Shown here: piece by piece, positions 48,750 to 60,470 of the stretch
How the letters are laid out: the number at the start of each line of letters is the position of its first letter
Numbering within the stretch: position 1 is the stretch's first letter
Origin: Conchocele bisecta
Lineage: Eukaryota; Mollusca; Bivalvia; Lucinida; Thyasiridae
Direction of reading: 5' to 3'
Assembly (NCBI GenBank): GCA_029237695.1
Contig: JAQRGA010000048.1
Span: 41,753-105,752, forward strand
DNA: 64,000 nucleotides
Translations under genes and position numbers: made by a program
Notes under the pieces: model-generated
Seen by the model: only the letters and a program-made list of their open reading frames with translations
The model's database searches: none
What the model was told of the DNA's origin: nothing

Positions 48750-49745
48750 TTTTTAGCCAGGTTTTTTGGAGAAAAAAATCCAGGCTATTGGATTGGCGAA
48801 GGGCGGGCGGCGCCGCATCCACTATCAATGTTAAGTTTTCGGGTTTGAGTCCATTTCTTTGTTACTGTACCACCTAGGACCACCAAACTTTCACAGCTTC
48901 ATAATCAAGGGGTGCCCACCACATATCACTATCCAACATGTTACTTTTTTTTTTACTTGACCCATTTTTTCCGCGCAGTTGACTTAGCCATTTTCAATGT
49001 TAAGTTTTCACGTTTACAATGTTAAGTTTTCATGTTTAAGTCCATTTCTTTGGTACTGTACCACCTAGGACCACCAAACTTTCACAGCTTCATAATCAAG
49101 GGGTGCCCACCACATATCACTATCCAACATGTTACTTTTTATTTTACTTGACCCTTTTTTTCGCGGTTGACTTAGCATTTTCAATGTTTATGTTTTCAGT
49201 TTACAAATGTTAGTTTTCATGTTTAAGTCCATTCTTTGGGTACTGTAACACCTAGGACCAACAAACTTTCACACTTCTTTATCTAGGGGTGCCCACCACA
49301 TATCACTATCCAACATGTTACTTTTTATTTTACTTGACCCATTTTTTCCGCGCAGTTGACTTAGCCATTTTCAATGTTAAGTTTTCGCGTTTACAATGTT
49401 AAGTTTTCGTGTTTAAGTCCATTTCTTTGGTATTGTACCACCTAGGACCACCAAACTTTCACAGCTTCATAATCAAGGGGTGCCCACCACATATCACTAT
49501 CCAACATGTTATTTTTAGACTTTTTATTTTACTTGACCCATTTTTTTCGCGCAGTCGAATTAGCCATTTTCAATGTTAAGTTTTCACATTTACAATGTTA
49601 AGTTTTCGTGTTTGAGTCCATTTCGTTGGTACTGTACCACCTAGGACCACCAAACTTTCACAGCTTCATAACCAAGGGGTGCCTACCACATACAACTATC
49701 CAACATGTGACCATTTTTTTACCTTCACCTATTATTTCTACGTAA
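48750..49745 (+). repeat. R3 tandem array (~180 bp units) with head
   Basis: The head is 'agccaggttttttggag' and 'ggctattggattggcgaagg', followed by about five units: 'gtccatttctttggtactgt', 'accacctaggaccaccaaac', 'gggtgcccaccacatatcac', 'aatgttaagttttcg'. The third unit (49140-49330) is rich in small indels. Confidence 0.75.
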
Positions 49746-50300
49746 TTGACTTAGCCATTTTCAACGTTAACTTTTTAACTTACGTCTGGTTAACTTTTTT
49801 GGTTAAAACTTTTTCCTTTTACTATATCTCTGCAACAGCTTCGCCCATTACCTTGAAACTTCACATGGGTGTTTATCATCATCCATATTTTCATTCTAAC
49901 CCCCAACCGTGCAGCCCCTGTGCCCAATGTCAAGGTCAAATTACTTTGAATTATTTTGTTAAAGTTTTTTTGTGTACTATATCTCTGCAACTGCTTCACC
50001 CATTACCTTGAAACTTCACATGGGTGTTTATCATTATTGTCGCACCCGCTTGCGGAAAGCGCGATATTGTCGGCATTTTGGCATCCGTCCGTACGTCCGT
50101 GTGTCGGGTTAAAGTTTTTTCGTTAAAGTTTTTCCATCTACTATGTCTATTTTTTTTGTGTCCATGCCTCGCCCCAAGGCGCTACATGCAGGCCACGGCC
50201 ATCTAGTCTACAAAAAGTGGGTATAATTATGTTATCCAAGTGTCTATGCTTGGAAAAAACCTGGCCTTCGTGGCTTTGCCTTGTTTCTTGTATAATAGCT
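49745..50300 (-). mobile_element. HINE-type element with hairpin module
   Basis: Inverse of 33046-33420. It has 'acccgcttgcggaaagcgcg', a short (GTCC)n run and 'aaaaagtgggtataattatg', plus a 57-odd base module at 50151-50208 ('catgcctcgccccaaggcgc', 'atgcaggccacggccatcta') that is absent from the 33 kb copy. Confidence 0.7.
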
Positions 50301-51374
50301 GGAATGCAAACGCCGCAAATCCATTATCTGGAAGCCTCTTATGAGGTGGTATTGCATTTGCATATATTATAAAATGCTATACAGTATGCAAATACTGCAA
50401 CGACATATTGATCATAATGACGTCAGGGTGTCTGTGCGTCCGTCCGAAATCTGCGTGAAAATTGTTATCAAAATTTGCGTTAAAGTTTTTAAAAACTTTG
50501 TATGCTTATTGGTCATCATCCATATCTAGTCAAATAACTTTGAAATTTATGTTAAAGTTTTTACATACCTTAATTGTATCTCCACAACACTTACCAGCTT
50601 ACTCTGATTTACTTCACACTTCAAATAATTATTTATCATCATCCATATTTTCATTCTATATGCCACCCATGCGGCCCACATGCCTAAGATCAGTATGTAA
50701 ATAATTTCTATATTACATGTGCTAGCATAACACTTATAAAATAAAAACAATCTTAAAACATGTTTATATTGTATAAAAAAAATACAATTTAAATTGTATA
50801 CTTCGTCCCGTCTCTTTCGTTACATTCCGTTAGTGTCAGTAAGATACCCAACATTATTATGTCGATATAAATATGGATGACGGCGACAGTGACACTGGAA
50901 TGGAAGAATAAACGGGATAAACGAAACAGGTAAGTCATATTATTATTTTTGCAGGCTGTCATCAAATGTCAACATATCTTTATCATATTTGAAACACAAT
51001 ATTTAATAATTATAATAATTATTATACCATGACTAAGATACTCTATTATTATTATACCATGCCCAAGATACTCTATTATTATTATCTATTATTTGTGAGG
51101 AACCTACTTTTAGTACTGTCCATTATTAACTGCAAGTGTTTTCCGGTAAATTTCACAGTCGAGTCGTTTGGAATTTGGAATTAAACACCAAACAAGATGA
51201 TCCAAACTCATTTTATTTCACACAAATAGTTTGTAATTAGTGCATATATATCTCATAATATAGTAAACAAACCATTTATCACACATATTTATGTTATTAT
51301 ATAGTGATTTACAGAGGTTTCCGTATTTCGGTGGTTTTCGGTAAATAAGAGGTTTCCGGTAATTCCAGTGACCC

Positions 51375-51383
51375 ACATAGCCC
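51375..51383. repeat. Target site duplication of MULE-2, right
   Basis: ACATAGCCC, pairing with 44741-44749. Confidence 0.8.
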
Positions 51384-52690
51384 CAATTCTCATGGATTCA
51401 TGCCTTCTCATTGATTCAGGGTGGCACGATTTAGCCAAATCTACCCAAATCTTCATGTAATTACTATATTTGTTAATAAATAAAGCTATGCATATCATAA
51501 TAACGATGTTTGGACCGTACTTGCATACATATTAATATCTGTCATTAATTTGCTCATACCTAGGGCCCATTTTAATGTCCAAGGAGACAGTGTGTGAAAA
51601 CTGTTCTGCCAACTAGTATAATTATATATATACATGTATATATAGTAATATATAATTTAAATATATAAATTACTAATATTTTAAAACTAATACTGCATTA
51701 ACATTTATATGTGGCTGTGACTGGATAAATGGGGCTTATCGAAATTGTGACCAGTGTAGGTTCTGATTAACTAACATGCTTCCGTAGCCCGGTAACAACC
51801 TATATTTCTGGTTAGAAGCATGACTGGGGTTTCATTTATGGAATGACGAATGTTGCAGAAGCTGATCAGACTGTGCGGAAGCACAGGCTGATCTGGATCT
51901 ACACTGGTTGCAATTACATTTGTCCAGTCACAGCCACATACATGTATGTGCAATATGCAATCATGATCGATGATAACTTAAAATTAGACAACTGAGATAT
52001 AATTAATGAGTCTCGATCACAGTAGTCTCCCATTATAATAATGCTATATTAATCGCTTTCCCCGCGGAAATATTTGCTTTTATATTCTTCCTTTTTCTCG
52101 GTCAAAATGTGCTTATTATATCGTGCTGCCGTTGATTCATGCCCCTAGAAAACAAGTGAATAAGCATATTCGAAGAATATTGTTACCGGTAATTGAAAAT
52201 TGTTTTAAAAAGGTATTTTAAGTTGTTTTCCACGGTTTTCTAAGTTACAGTTACATACAATTGTGATTTACCACCTATTTTGTGATTTTTCTACATGCTT
52301 CCTTAATCTGAAGATGGTCTGTTCGCAAATTACCGTATGCATAAAATGTGATATATGTTGATTTCTTGGTGAATCTGGACTTCACCATATTTAAATTTGA
52401 TGCATCTAGGCAGCAACACTTCTTTATTGTATGAGTGATCAAGGCATGTCACTCAAATGTGCAAAAGTTGTAGGGCATGAATCTGATGAGAAGTTTCAAG
52501 ATCAATTAGGTGACTTGGGTGAGTTATTTCTAGGGATTCTAAGACTTGCATAAACAACAATTTTGGTGAATTCCGTATGTGCACTGATGCTAGTCAAGTG
52601 TTTGAACTTTATGTTGATGTATACATTTTCAAGAATTAATCAGAATATAACACACAATATGAATTGGTGTGCTTAGGGGCATGGATCTAT
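51384..52690. other. Non-coding; one dispersed hairpin repeat
   Basis: 51860-51905 ('gctgatcagactgtgcggaa', 'gcacaggctgatctgg') is a dispersed repeat also present at 23135-23190 and 27235-27290. The rest shows nothing recognisable. Confidence 0.45.
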
Positions 52691-52734
52691 GAGAACAGGG
52701 ACTACATCTAAGTGATCATATTTATTACCTTGAT

Positions 52735-53010
52735 ACTTCACATGGGTGTTTATCATCATTGTCGCACCCGCTTGCGGAATGCGCGATATCGTCGGCATTT
52801 TGGCGTCCGTCCATAGGTCCGTGTGTCCGGTTAAATTTTTTTCGTTAAATTTTTTCCATCTACTATGTCTATTTTTTTTGTGTCCATGCCTCGCCCCAAG
52901 GCGCGACATGCAGGCCACGGCCATCTAGTCTACAAAAAGTGGGTATAAGTATGTTATCCAAGTGTCTATGCTTGGAAAAAACCTGGCCTTCGTGGCTTTG
53001 CCTCGTTTTT
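52735..53010 (-). mobile_element. HINE-type element copy
   Basis: Closest relative of 49840-50300: 'cgcttgcggaatgcgcgata', the hairpin module at 52870-52928, 'aaaaagtgggtataagtatg' and the end 'gccttcgtggctttgcctcg'. Confidence 0.7.
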
Positions 53011-53360
53011 TTATGCCACCGGGTTTCGAAGAAACGGGTGGCATATAGTGTTTGGACCGTCCGTCCGTCTGTCTGTCCGGGCACACATTAGGGTACTTAT
53101 GTGGCTAGCCCCACAGGGTTATGGACTTGGTAATGGATAGGGTTGGTTACAATTAGCCACCTAAAAAATCCTTTTATGTGGCTAAAAATCGTTTTATGTG
53201 GCTAATATTTAACATGTGATAAGCCACATAAGTATAGTACTGTACGAACGTCCGTCCGTCTGTCCGTCCGTCACACTTTTCGGTTAACCACTTTGTCACA
53301 GTTTCTCAAATATGCTGCAGGTGGCATCCGCGTTCGACAGACGCATTTCTTGTTTCAAAT
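53011..53360 (-). mobile_element. (GACG)n short element, inverted copy, with insertion
   Basis: The terminal palindrome 'tgccaccgggtttcg' / 'aagaaacgggtggca' is followed by (GTCC)n, which is split by a 141-bp insertion (53094-53234), then by 'cagtttctcaaatatgctgc' and 'cagacgcatttcttgttt'. It is the inverse of 9311-9478. Confidence 0.75.
53094..53234. mobile_element. 141-bp MITE with 13-bp perfect TIRs
   Basis: TACTTATGTGGCT at the left faces AGCCACATAAGTA at the right. Two more 'ttttatgtggcta' motifs lie inside. It has split a GTCC microsatellite. A target duplication is not clear because of the microsatellite. The superfamily is unknown. Confidence 0.6.
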
Positions 53361-54440
53361 TCTTTTTCCATTTTTGTCTAATAGCATAAGGTCGTAAGTG
53401 CTATATACCGACTATTATCATATACTAAAACAATTATTGACTAGTGAGCCATAGAATATAATCTGATATTCTATGGAATACACACACATACACTATATCT
53501 CATATTTTTAAAGACAATAAGATGTAAGTGAATGTAGTGTGTAATTTATTTGGAATTGTTTTTTGTTAGGCTAGTGTGTACCGATTTAATTATTAATGCA
53601 CCGGTGAACAGGTTCCTAAGGCTAATGGTCTTTTTGAGACAAGTAATATGAAAATAGGCTCGCCTATCAATGGGAAATGTAGATCAAATTGTAAGTTTAG
53701 CAAATAGGAAATTGTTTGCAAAAGATGCCACCACGAATATGAATACCGGTAGCGGCAATCCGGTAAAACACGACATAGGAAATATACGGACATCCATTGT
53801 TGAAACGTGTTCCCTGCACATGTTGTGTCATTTTTGTCCAGCCCACTTGCGGAAAGCGAGACAGTGATCACAATGACATCCGGGTGTCCGTGCATTCGAA
53901 ATATGCGTTAATGTTTTTAAATACCGGTACCTTATATCTCTGCAGTCTAAAGTCACATTGACATGAAACTTTGTATGCGTATTAGTCATCATCCATATAT
54001 TCATGCTGTATCCCACTCATGCAGCCCGTGTGCCCAAGGTCAAATGACTTAGAAATTTGCGTTAAAGTTTTTGTCCAAATTTTATCAACTCATCAACCGC
54101 TTCACCGATTTTGATAATATTTAGCCACAATGTGTGCCTAGGGATGGTGCTTTGTTTTGCATATGACCCATGTCCGACCGTTATTATTATTATCAAGGCT
54201 GCCAGCGAGGGGATTAGCTTCGTTTAACGATGCCAGTTCTTGTTTTTCAATGTATCTGTTGCTATATATATCTTACCCTGTGATCACCAGATGCGTTGGC
54301 GGGCTCGATATGGAGGCTGTGGACATCTGGTCATTATTTGTGGTTCATTTAGCCGTTTTAAGGTCATTTCCCGCGAATGTGACACATTCGGCTATGAGGT
54401 AGGCCCATATTGATGACGTCATACACTTACTTTAGTGACG
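53361..54440. other. Non-coding, one HINE-like fragment
   Basis: 53837-54130 ('cacttgcggaaagcgagaca', 'tgacatgaaactttgtatgc') is a HINE-like fragment related to 50450-50700. No gene is supported. Confidence 0.45.
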
Positions 54441-54444
54441 CTAT

Positions 54445-55155
54445 GCACAGGCAATCGGCATGTTGATAGGATAGTGTATTATACTTTTTTTAGACATGTA
54501 GAAAAGAAACAAATGCGGTCAGTCTATAGAGAAAGTATTATATAATCAAGGCTTGGAACTTGCGGAAATACAATCAGAAACTCTTACAACCTGGTATATT
54601 TGTGCGGATCATGTGACCAGTAAACGCAACATGTCGGTCATTTCTCTTCAGGCACGATGCTGATAAGAAAATAAATAAAGATAGCTCTTGTAGGTAGATT
54701 TTGATTGTATTTCCGCATTTGACATCGATAACTAGTATTACTTTGTTGAAAAATCTCGAGTATTCTTGAAATCCCGATCTGGTTTGTTCAGTTTAGTCTT
54801 GAGAATTTCAGTGACGTCACGATACGAACTCGTGTCCGACCTAGCGTAGTCGGATGACTTGTGTAACGTTTTCGGACCGGTACAGCTTCTACGTGTAAAA
54901 TGCTGATTATGTGTCAATTTTATTAGGCGCACGTGGGCATTAGCTCTTTGTAGGCGCTAGGAATAATAGGATTTTATGAGAAATAGAACATATATTACTT
55001 CTTGAAACTGATGATGGTGAAATTGAGGCACACCAAGTTCCAAAGCCTTGATTAAAATACTTCTCTATAGACTTACTGCATTTTATTTTTCTACATGTCT
55101 AAAAAGGTATAATACACTATCCTATCAACATGCCGATCGCCTGTGACACTATGCA
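54445..55155. mobile_element. Fold-back element, ~120 bp arms
   Basis: 54448-54560 and 55022-55155 are inverted copies: 'atcggcatgttgataggata', 'gtgtattatac', 'tagacatgtagaaaa', 'aatcaaggctt'. The ~460 bp between the arms is AT-rich with no gene. No target duplication is found. Confidence 0.65.
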
Positions 55156-55377
55156 CACAACATCTTCTAAAAGACTTTGACTTTCAAATGTCAGAAAGTT
55201 TTTCTGGCGGAAAAAAAACACTCTAACTAGGTTTACCGTTTCAATATGTATCATGAATTTTATTTCTGCCAGTAAAACTATTATTTCTGAGTCAATAACG
55301 CTATTCATTTACACAATCGGTAACAAAGATTTTACAAAAATAGAAAATAATAACACTGTCCGTATTAAACCTATCAT

Positions 55378-56350
55378 TATGCTCCCCGAAAAATTATTTC
55401 GGGGGAGCATATAGTTACTGCTTTGTCCGGCTTCCGCCGTCCGAGTTTTACGTTAAAGTTTTTCAAATTTCTATATCTCTGTGACTGCTTGGGATATCAA
55501 CTTGACACTTCATCTACACATTGATCATCATCCATATTTTCATTGTATGCCCTAGCCATGCTGCCCAGGAGCCCAAGGTCAAGGTCAAATGAACTTTTTG
55601 TTAATGTTAAAAGTTTTTCAAATTGCTATATCTCTGTGACTTTTCGGGATATCAACTTGAAACTTCATATACACATTGATCACCATCCATATGTTCATTG
55701 TATACCCATCCCTTGCTGCTCCGGAGCCCAAGGTCAAATGACTTTTAAACTTTTTGTTAAAGTTTTTCAAATTGCTACATGTCTGTGACCGCTTGCGATA
55801 TCAACTTGAAACTTCATACTTAATACAACCATTGTTCATATATACACAAATTGATTCAAGTTTTTTTTAACGTTAAAGTTTTTCAAATTCCTACATTTCT
55901 TGTGACTGCTTGGGATATCAACTTGAAACTGTAAATATACATTGATCACCATCGATATTTTCATTGTATACCCTACCCATGCTGCCCAGGAGGTCATGGT
56001 CAAATGACTTTTAAAGTTTTTGTTAAACTTTTACGTTAAACTTTTTCAATTGCTATATCTCTGTGACCGGTTGCGATATCAACTTGAAACTTCATATACA
56101 CATTGATCAACATCCACATTTTCATTGTATACACTACTCATGCTGCCCAGGAGCCCAAGGTCAAGCTTACGTTAAAGTATTTCAAGTATCTCTGTGACCG
56201 TTTGCGATATCAACTTGAAACATCATATACACATTGATAACCATTTATTGTGATTAATAAGCATACTACACCAATACCCAGGGTCAAGGACTTTGAATTT
56301 AAATCCAGGCGTCATCGGGGAGCATTTGTCAGATTTACCGACCATCTAGT
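55378..56350 (+). mobile_element. HINE-type element with 'gctcccc' hairpin head
   Basis: It starts with the hairpin 'gctccccgaaa / tttcgggggagc'. It holds about five ~130 bp units ('tatctctgtgactgcttggg', 'atatcaacttgaaacttcat', 'catgctgcccaggagcccaa') and ends 'ggggagcatttgtcag', 'gaccatctagttt'. The head stem and the tail share 'ggggagcat' as a subterminal inverted repeat, and CTAG stands near the end. The 8940-9815 block is a partial inverse copy. Confidence 0.7.
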
Positions 56351-56641
56351 TTATTGATTGTCTTAAAAATACGGACACTCTTGTCCGTACTTTACCATAT
56401 CAAAATAGCTTTCTGCAAGTAAGTTCTATGCGTACCTCAACCTAAATAGTTTCTAAACTATAAATGTGGCCTGTCGGTACATGAATGCCCCTGCTGACAG
56501 CCAAAGAAAATGAAGCACATGTAAAAACACAGAGTGCGATAGAAGCGTGGATTTTTCACAGTACGATAGCCGACCATCTGAGGAATGTGTTTGTGAAATA
56601 TCAAACAATTGCATAAAAGGAAACAGATTTTATTATAACAC

Positions 56642-57019
56642 CAGGGACTAAACTACCATGCCTCCAGGGGCCGAATATCGGCCCCTTCCCCAAACTCCGG
56701 GGCCGTTTTTTTTTCCCAATCTGTAAAATAAATTCCCAATCGGCAAAAAAATCGGCAAAAATATAAAAAACAGTGAAATCTTGAGTATTGTGCTCATGCA
56801 GTCCATAAGCAGATTCATTGACACAAGTTGTCAAATTTGGATGGTTGGTTAATATTACATGAATGACATCCACACCATTTACTAATAATATCGACAAAAA
56901 ATCCCAGTAATGGATTCGATTGGTGGACGAAAAAATTCCCAATTCAAGCAATTTCACGTGCTATTTTTTCCCAAAATATAAAAAAAGGCCCCTTCCCAAA
57001 ATCCCTGGCTTAATCCCTG
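56642..57019. mobile_element. hAT-like MITE, 378 bp, 5-bp duplication
   Basis: The ends are CAGGGACTAA and, inverted, CAGGGATTAA. AACAC flanks both sides (56637-56641, 57020-57024). Subterminal 'ggccccttcccaaa' motifs occur near both ends. No coding capacity. Confidence 0.65.
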
Positions 57020-57100
57020 AACACATTTACCCATGTGTTAAGATTTTTAACACACTAAGTTGGTGACCTTGATGTTTAGCGGGAGCAGGAAGATTGTTAA

Positions 57101-57342
57101 CCCTCAGACCGCTATCTCAATTTTTTTGTCGTCTGCTGTTCACTTTCTATTTTCCATTTTTATCATCAAAAACATGCTTTGACAGTACTTTAGAATAATT
57201 TACTACATGCTTTGACAGCTCTTCAGAATCATTTCCATTGGAAATGATTCTTAAGTGCTGTCAAACCATGTTTTTATTGAGAAATAAGGCAAGATATAAA
57301 AGCAATAGCAGACGACAATTGTTGTGAGTAGCGGTCTAAGGG
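57101..57342. mobile_element. piggyBac-like palindromic MITE, 242 bp
   Basis: TTAA flanks both ends (57097-57100, 57343-57346). The termini are CCCTCAGACCGCTATCTCAA and, read inverted, CCCTTAGACCGCTACTCACA. CCC-initial ends with TTAA are the piggyBac signature. The centre is a second palindrome, 'aatcatttcc / ggaaatgatt', so most of the element can fold back. Confidence 0.75.
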
Positions 57343-57979
57343 TTAATTTATCATAAAAATAGAGAGAAGTTAAACCCTAATTAAGGGAGCCAATGAGCCA
57401 GGGAAAACAAAATAATACCACTACTAGCATAGCGGGCTATGGTAAGAATACAAAGGTGGTTGCAGCGTATTCACCTTTACAAATAATGCACTCTACAACC
57501 AATAAAGATTAGAACCACATTAAATAACAAATACAACAAAAGCCCCACAAAACAGCTCCAACAAAGAATAATGTCGAGTGAAGCCCATTGGAGCAATGCA
57601 TGTATGAAGCATCAAACTGATATGTGTGAGGAAACAGACATTAAATGACATTTAGCCGGGCATGAAGGTTTCAAACGTATTAAGTATGTGACATTGGTCC
57701 TGGTGATTAGTGATGGCTGGATGAACGTGGATTTGTCACAGGATGATAGAGGACCATTAGAGCGTGTGTGAAATAAGAAGCAGATCCGCGCAAAGAAGCA
57801 TAAATTATAAAACACTTACGCTATATATACTGTTACGGTTTCAAAATGCACCAAGAATGTGACCATGGCCCTAGAGATGGACGTGATATTGTGATATCGG
57901 AAAAGTTTAAAAGATACAGAGAAAAGCCGTGTGATTCATCATGGGGCGATACAGTTACTACGAAAGTGTATCAGATAAT

Positions 57980-58560
57980 TTTTATGTCCCACCAAAATAG
58001 TGGAGGGGGCATTTAGTGTTACCCTTGTCCGTCCGTCTGTTACCAACCTTGTAACTTGTAAAACTTTTGAACCGTACTAGATATACATGTGGCCCTGAAA
58101 CTTGGTATGTAGCTCTCTTCTGATGAGTAGATGCACAAAGTTTATTAGCCAGGTTTTTTGAAAAAAAATCCATGCTATTGGATTGGCGAAAGCCGGCGGC
58201 GGGAAATTGCCGGGGGTGCGGGCGAGGCGGGCGGCTGTTCCACAATCTATGTTAAGTTTTCGTGTTTGAGTCCATTTCTTTGTTACTGTACCACGTAGGA
58301 CCACCAAACTTTCACAGCTTCATAATCAAGGGGTGCCCACCACATATCACTATCCAATATGTTACTTTTTTTTTTAACTTGACCCATTTTTTCCGCGCAG
58401 TCGACTTAGCCATTTTCAATGTTAAGTTTTCGCGTTTACAATGTTAAGTTTTCGTGTTTGAGTCCATTTCTTTGTTACTGTACCACGTAGGACCACCAAA
58501 CTTTCACAGCTTCATAATCAAGGGGTGCCCACCACATATCACTATCCAACATGTTACTTT
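57980..58560. repeat. HINE fragment plus R3 units
   Basis: 57985-58140 has 'ccaccaaaatagtggagggg' (palindromic) and 'accttgtaacttgtaaaact'. 58143-58240 is the GC-rich R3 head, and 58245-58560 holds two R3 units. Confidence 0.65.
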
Positions 58561-60470
58561 TTGTCGCGCCCGCTTGCGGAAGCGCGATATAGTCGGCCGT
58601 TTGGCGTACGTACGTACGTGTGTCCGGTTAAAGTTTTTGGTTAAGCTGTAAGGTTAAGTTCTTTGGTTAAAGTTTTTGGTTAAGTTTTTTGGTTAAGTTT
58701 TTTGGTTAAAGTTTTTGGTTAAGTTCTTTGGTTAAAGTTTTTGGTTAAGTTTTTTGGTTAAGTTTTTTGGTTAAAGTTTTTCGTTAAAGTTTTTCGTTAT
58801 ACTATATCTCTGCAACTGCTTTGCCCATTACCTTGATGTGTAGATGCGCAAAGTGAATTTTCATTTTTGATTTGACCCCCGGTCATGGATTATCTTCCCC
58901 TTTTCGACTTTGAATTTCCCAATTTTTGTCGCGCCCTCTTGCGGAAAGCGCGATATAGTCGGCACTTTGGCGTACGTACGTGTGTCCGGTTAAAGTTTTT
59001 GGTTAAGTTGTTTGGTTAAGTTTTTTGGTTAAAGTTTTGGTTAAGTTCTTTGGTTAAAGTTTTTGGTTAAGTTTTTTGGTTAAGTTTTTTGGTCAAAGTT
59101 TTTGGTTTAAGTTTTTTGGTTTTAAGTTTTTTGGTTAAAGTTTTTTGTTATACTATATCTCTGCAACTGCTTTGCCCATTACCTTGAAACTTCACATGGG
59201 TGTTTATCATCATCTATATTTTCATTCTACCCCCCTCCCGTGAGGCCCCTGTGCCCAATGTCAAGGTCAAATTACTTTGAAGTTTTTGGTTAAGTTTTTT
59301 GGTTAAAGTTTTTGGTTAAGTTTTTTGGTTAAGTTTTTTGTTATACTACATTGCTGGAACTACTTTGCCCATTACCTTGAAACTTCACATGGGTGTTTAT
59401 CATCATCTATATTTTCATTCTACCCCCCTCCCGTGCGGCCCCTGTGACCAATGTCAAGGTCAAATTTCTTTGAAGTTTTTGGTTCAGTTCTTTGGTTATA
59501 GTTTTTGGTTAAGTTTTTTGTTTAAGTTTTTTGGTTAAAGTTTTTCGTTATACTATATCTCTGCAACTGCTTTGCCCATTACCTTGAAACTTTACATGAG
59601 TGTATATCATCATCTATATTTTCATTCTACCCCCCTCCCGTGCGGCCCCTGTGCCCAATGTCAAGGTCACTTTGAAGCTTTTGGTCAAGTTTTTTGGTTA
59701 AAGTTTTTGGTTAAGTTTTTTGGTTAAGTTTTTTGGTTAAAGTTTTTCGTTATACTATATCTCTGCAACTGCTTTGCCCATTACCTTGAAACTTCACATG
59801 GGTGTTTATCATCATCTATATTCTCATTCTATCACTCCCGTGCGGCTTTACCGTCAATGTCAAGGTCAAATTACTTTGAAGTTTTTGGTTAAGTTTTTTG
59901 GTTAAAGTTTCTGGTTAAGTTTTTGGTTAAGTTTTTTGGTTAAACTTTTTCGTTATACTACATCTCTACAACTGCATGCCCATTACCTTGAAACTTCACA
60001 TGGGTGTTTACATCAACATATCATTCTACCCCCCTCCCGTCGGCCCCTTCCCCAATGTCAAGGTCATTACTTTGAAGTTTTTGGTTAAGTTTTTTGGTTA
60101 AAGTGGTTAATTTTTGGTTAAGGTTAAATATACTACATCTCTCAACTGCTATGCCCATTACCTTGAAACTTCACATGGGTGTTTATCATCATCTATATTT
60201 TCATTCTACCCCTCTCCCATGCGGCCCCTGTGCCCAATGTCAAGGTCAAATTACTTTGAAGTTTTTGGTTAAAGTTTTTTTCGCGCCTGCTTGCGGAAAT
60301 CGCGATATAGTCGGAACTTTGGCATATGTACGTACGTACGTGTGTCCGGTTAAAGTTTTTGGTTCAGTTTTTTGGTTAAAGTTATTCGTTATACTATATC
60401 TTTTTTTTTAGTGTCCATGCCTCGCCACAAGGCGCGACATGCAGGCCGCGGCCATCTAGTTCCTTGTAAG
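58560..60470 (-). repeat. TTGGTTAAG minisatellite interleaved with ~230 bp units
   Basis: Runs of 'gttaagttttttggttaaag' alternate with five or six units of 'tatatctctgcaactgcttt', 'gcccattaccttgaaacttc', 'catcatctatattttcattc', 'tgtcaaggtcaaattacttt'. Three 'cgcccgcttgcggaa'-type hairpins (58563, 58930, 60287) with (ACGT)n mark element heads. The hairpin module seen at 50151 recurs at 60411-60460. Confidence 0.75.

Larger units (their letters stand above)
44750..51374. mobile_element. MULE-2, ~6.6 kb Mutator-like element
   Basis: ACATAGCCC is repeated at 44741-44749 and 51375-51383. The termini are inverted, sharing CACTGGAATTACCGGAAACC or a near copy, and the arms extend about 390 bp. The left arm is 44750-44898 plus 46333-46556, split by a HINE-type insertion; the right arm is 50984-51374. 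Shared blocks include 'tgatccaaactcattttatt' and 'gaaacacaatattta'. The interior has a PHD-finger remnant (47338-47510) and a transposase remnant (48261-48731), both on the plus strand, plus R3 repeats and another HINE-type element. A 9-bp duplication and long TIRs place it in the MULE superfamily. Confidence 0.85.
56430..57880 (+). repeat. R2-type repeat units, split by two insertions
   Basis: Units at 56430-56641, 57020-57096 and 57560-57880 share 'gtggcctgtcggtacatgaa', 'gatttttcacagtacgatag' and 'gaaacaga' with the 16.0-17.2 kb array. The unit is interrupted by the elements at 56642 and 57101. Confidence 0.65.

Noticed and set aside
49679..50011. 110-codon frame over R3 and HINE units
   Set aside because: The frame crosses an element boundary and is not preserved in the other copies of either repeat.
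50869..50931. Short exon-like segment starting 'atggatgacggcgacag' with a good donor 'acaggtaagt'
   Set aside because: Only twelve codons before a stop, next to a MULE arm; no homologous exon is seen in MULE-1. It may be 5' UTR-like sequence, but there is not enough to call it.
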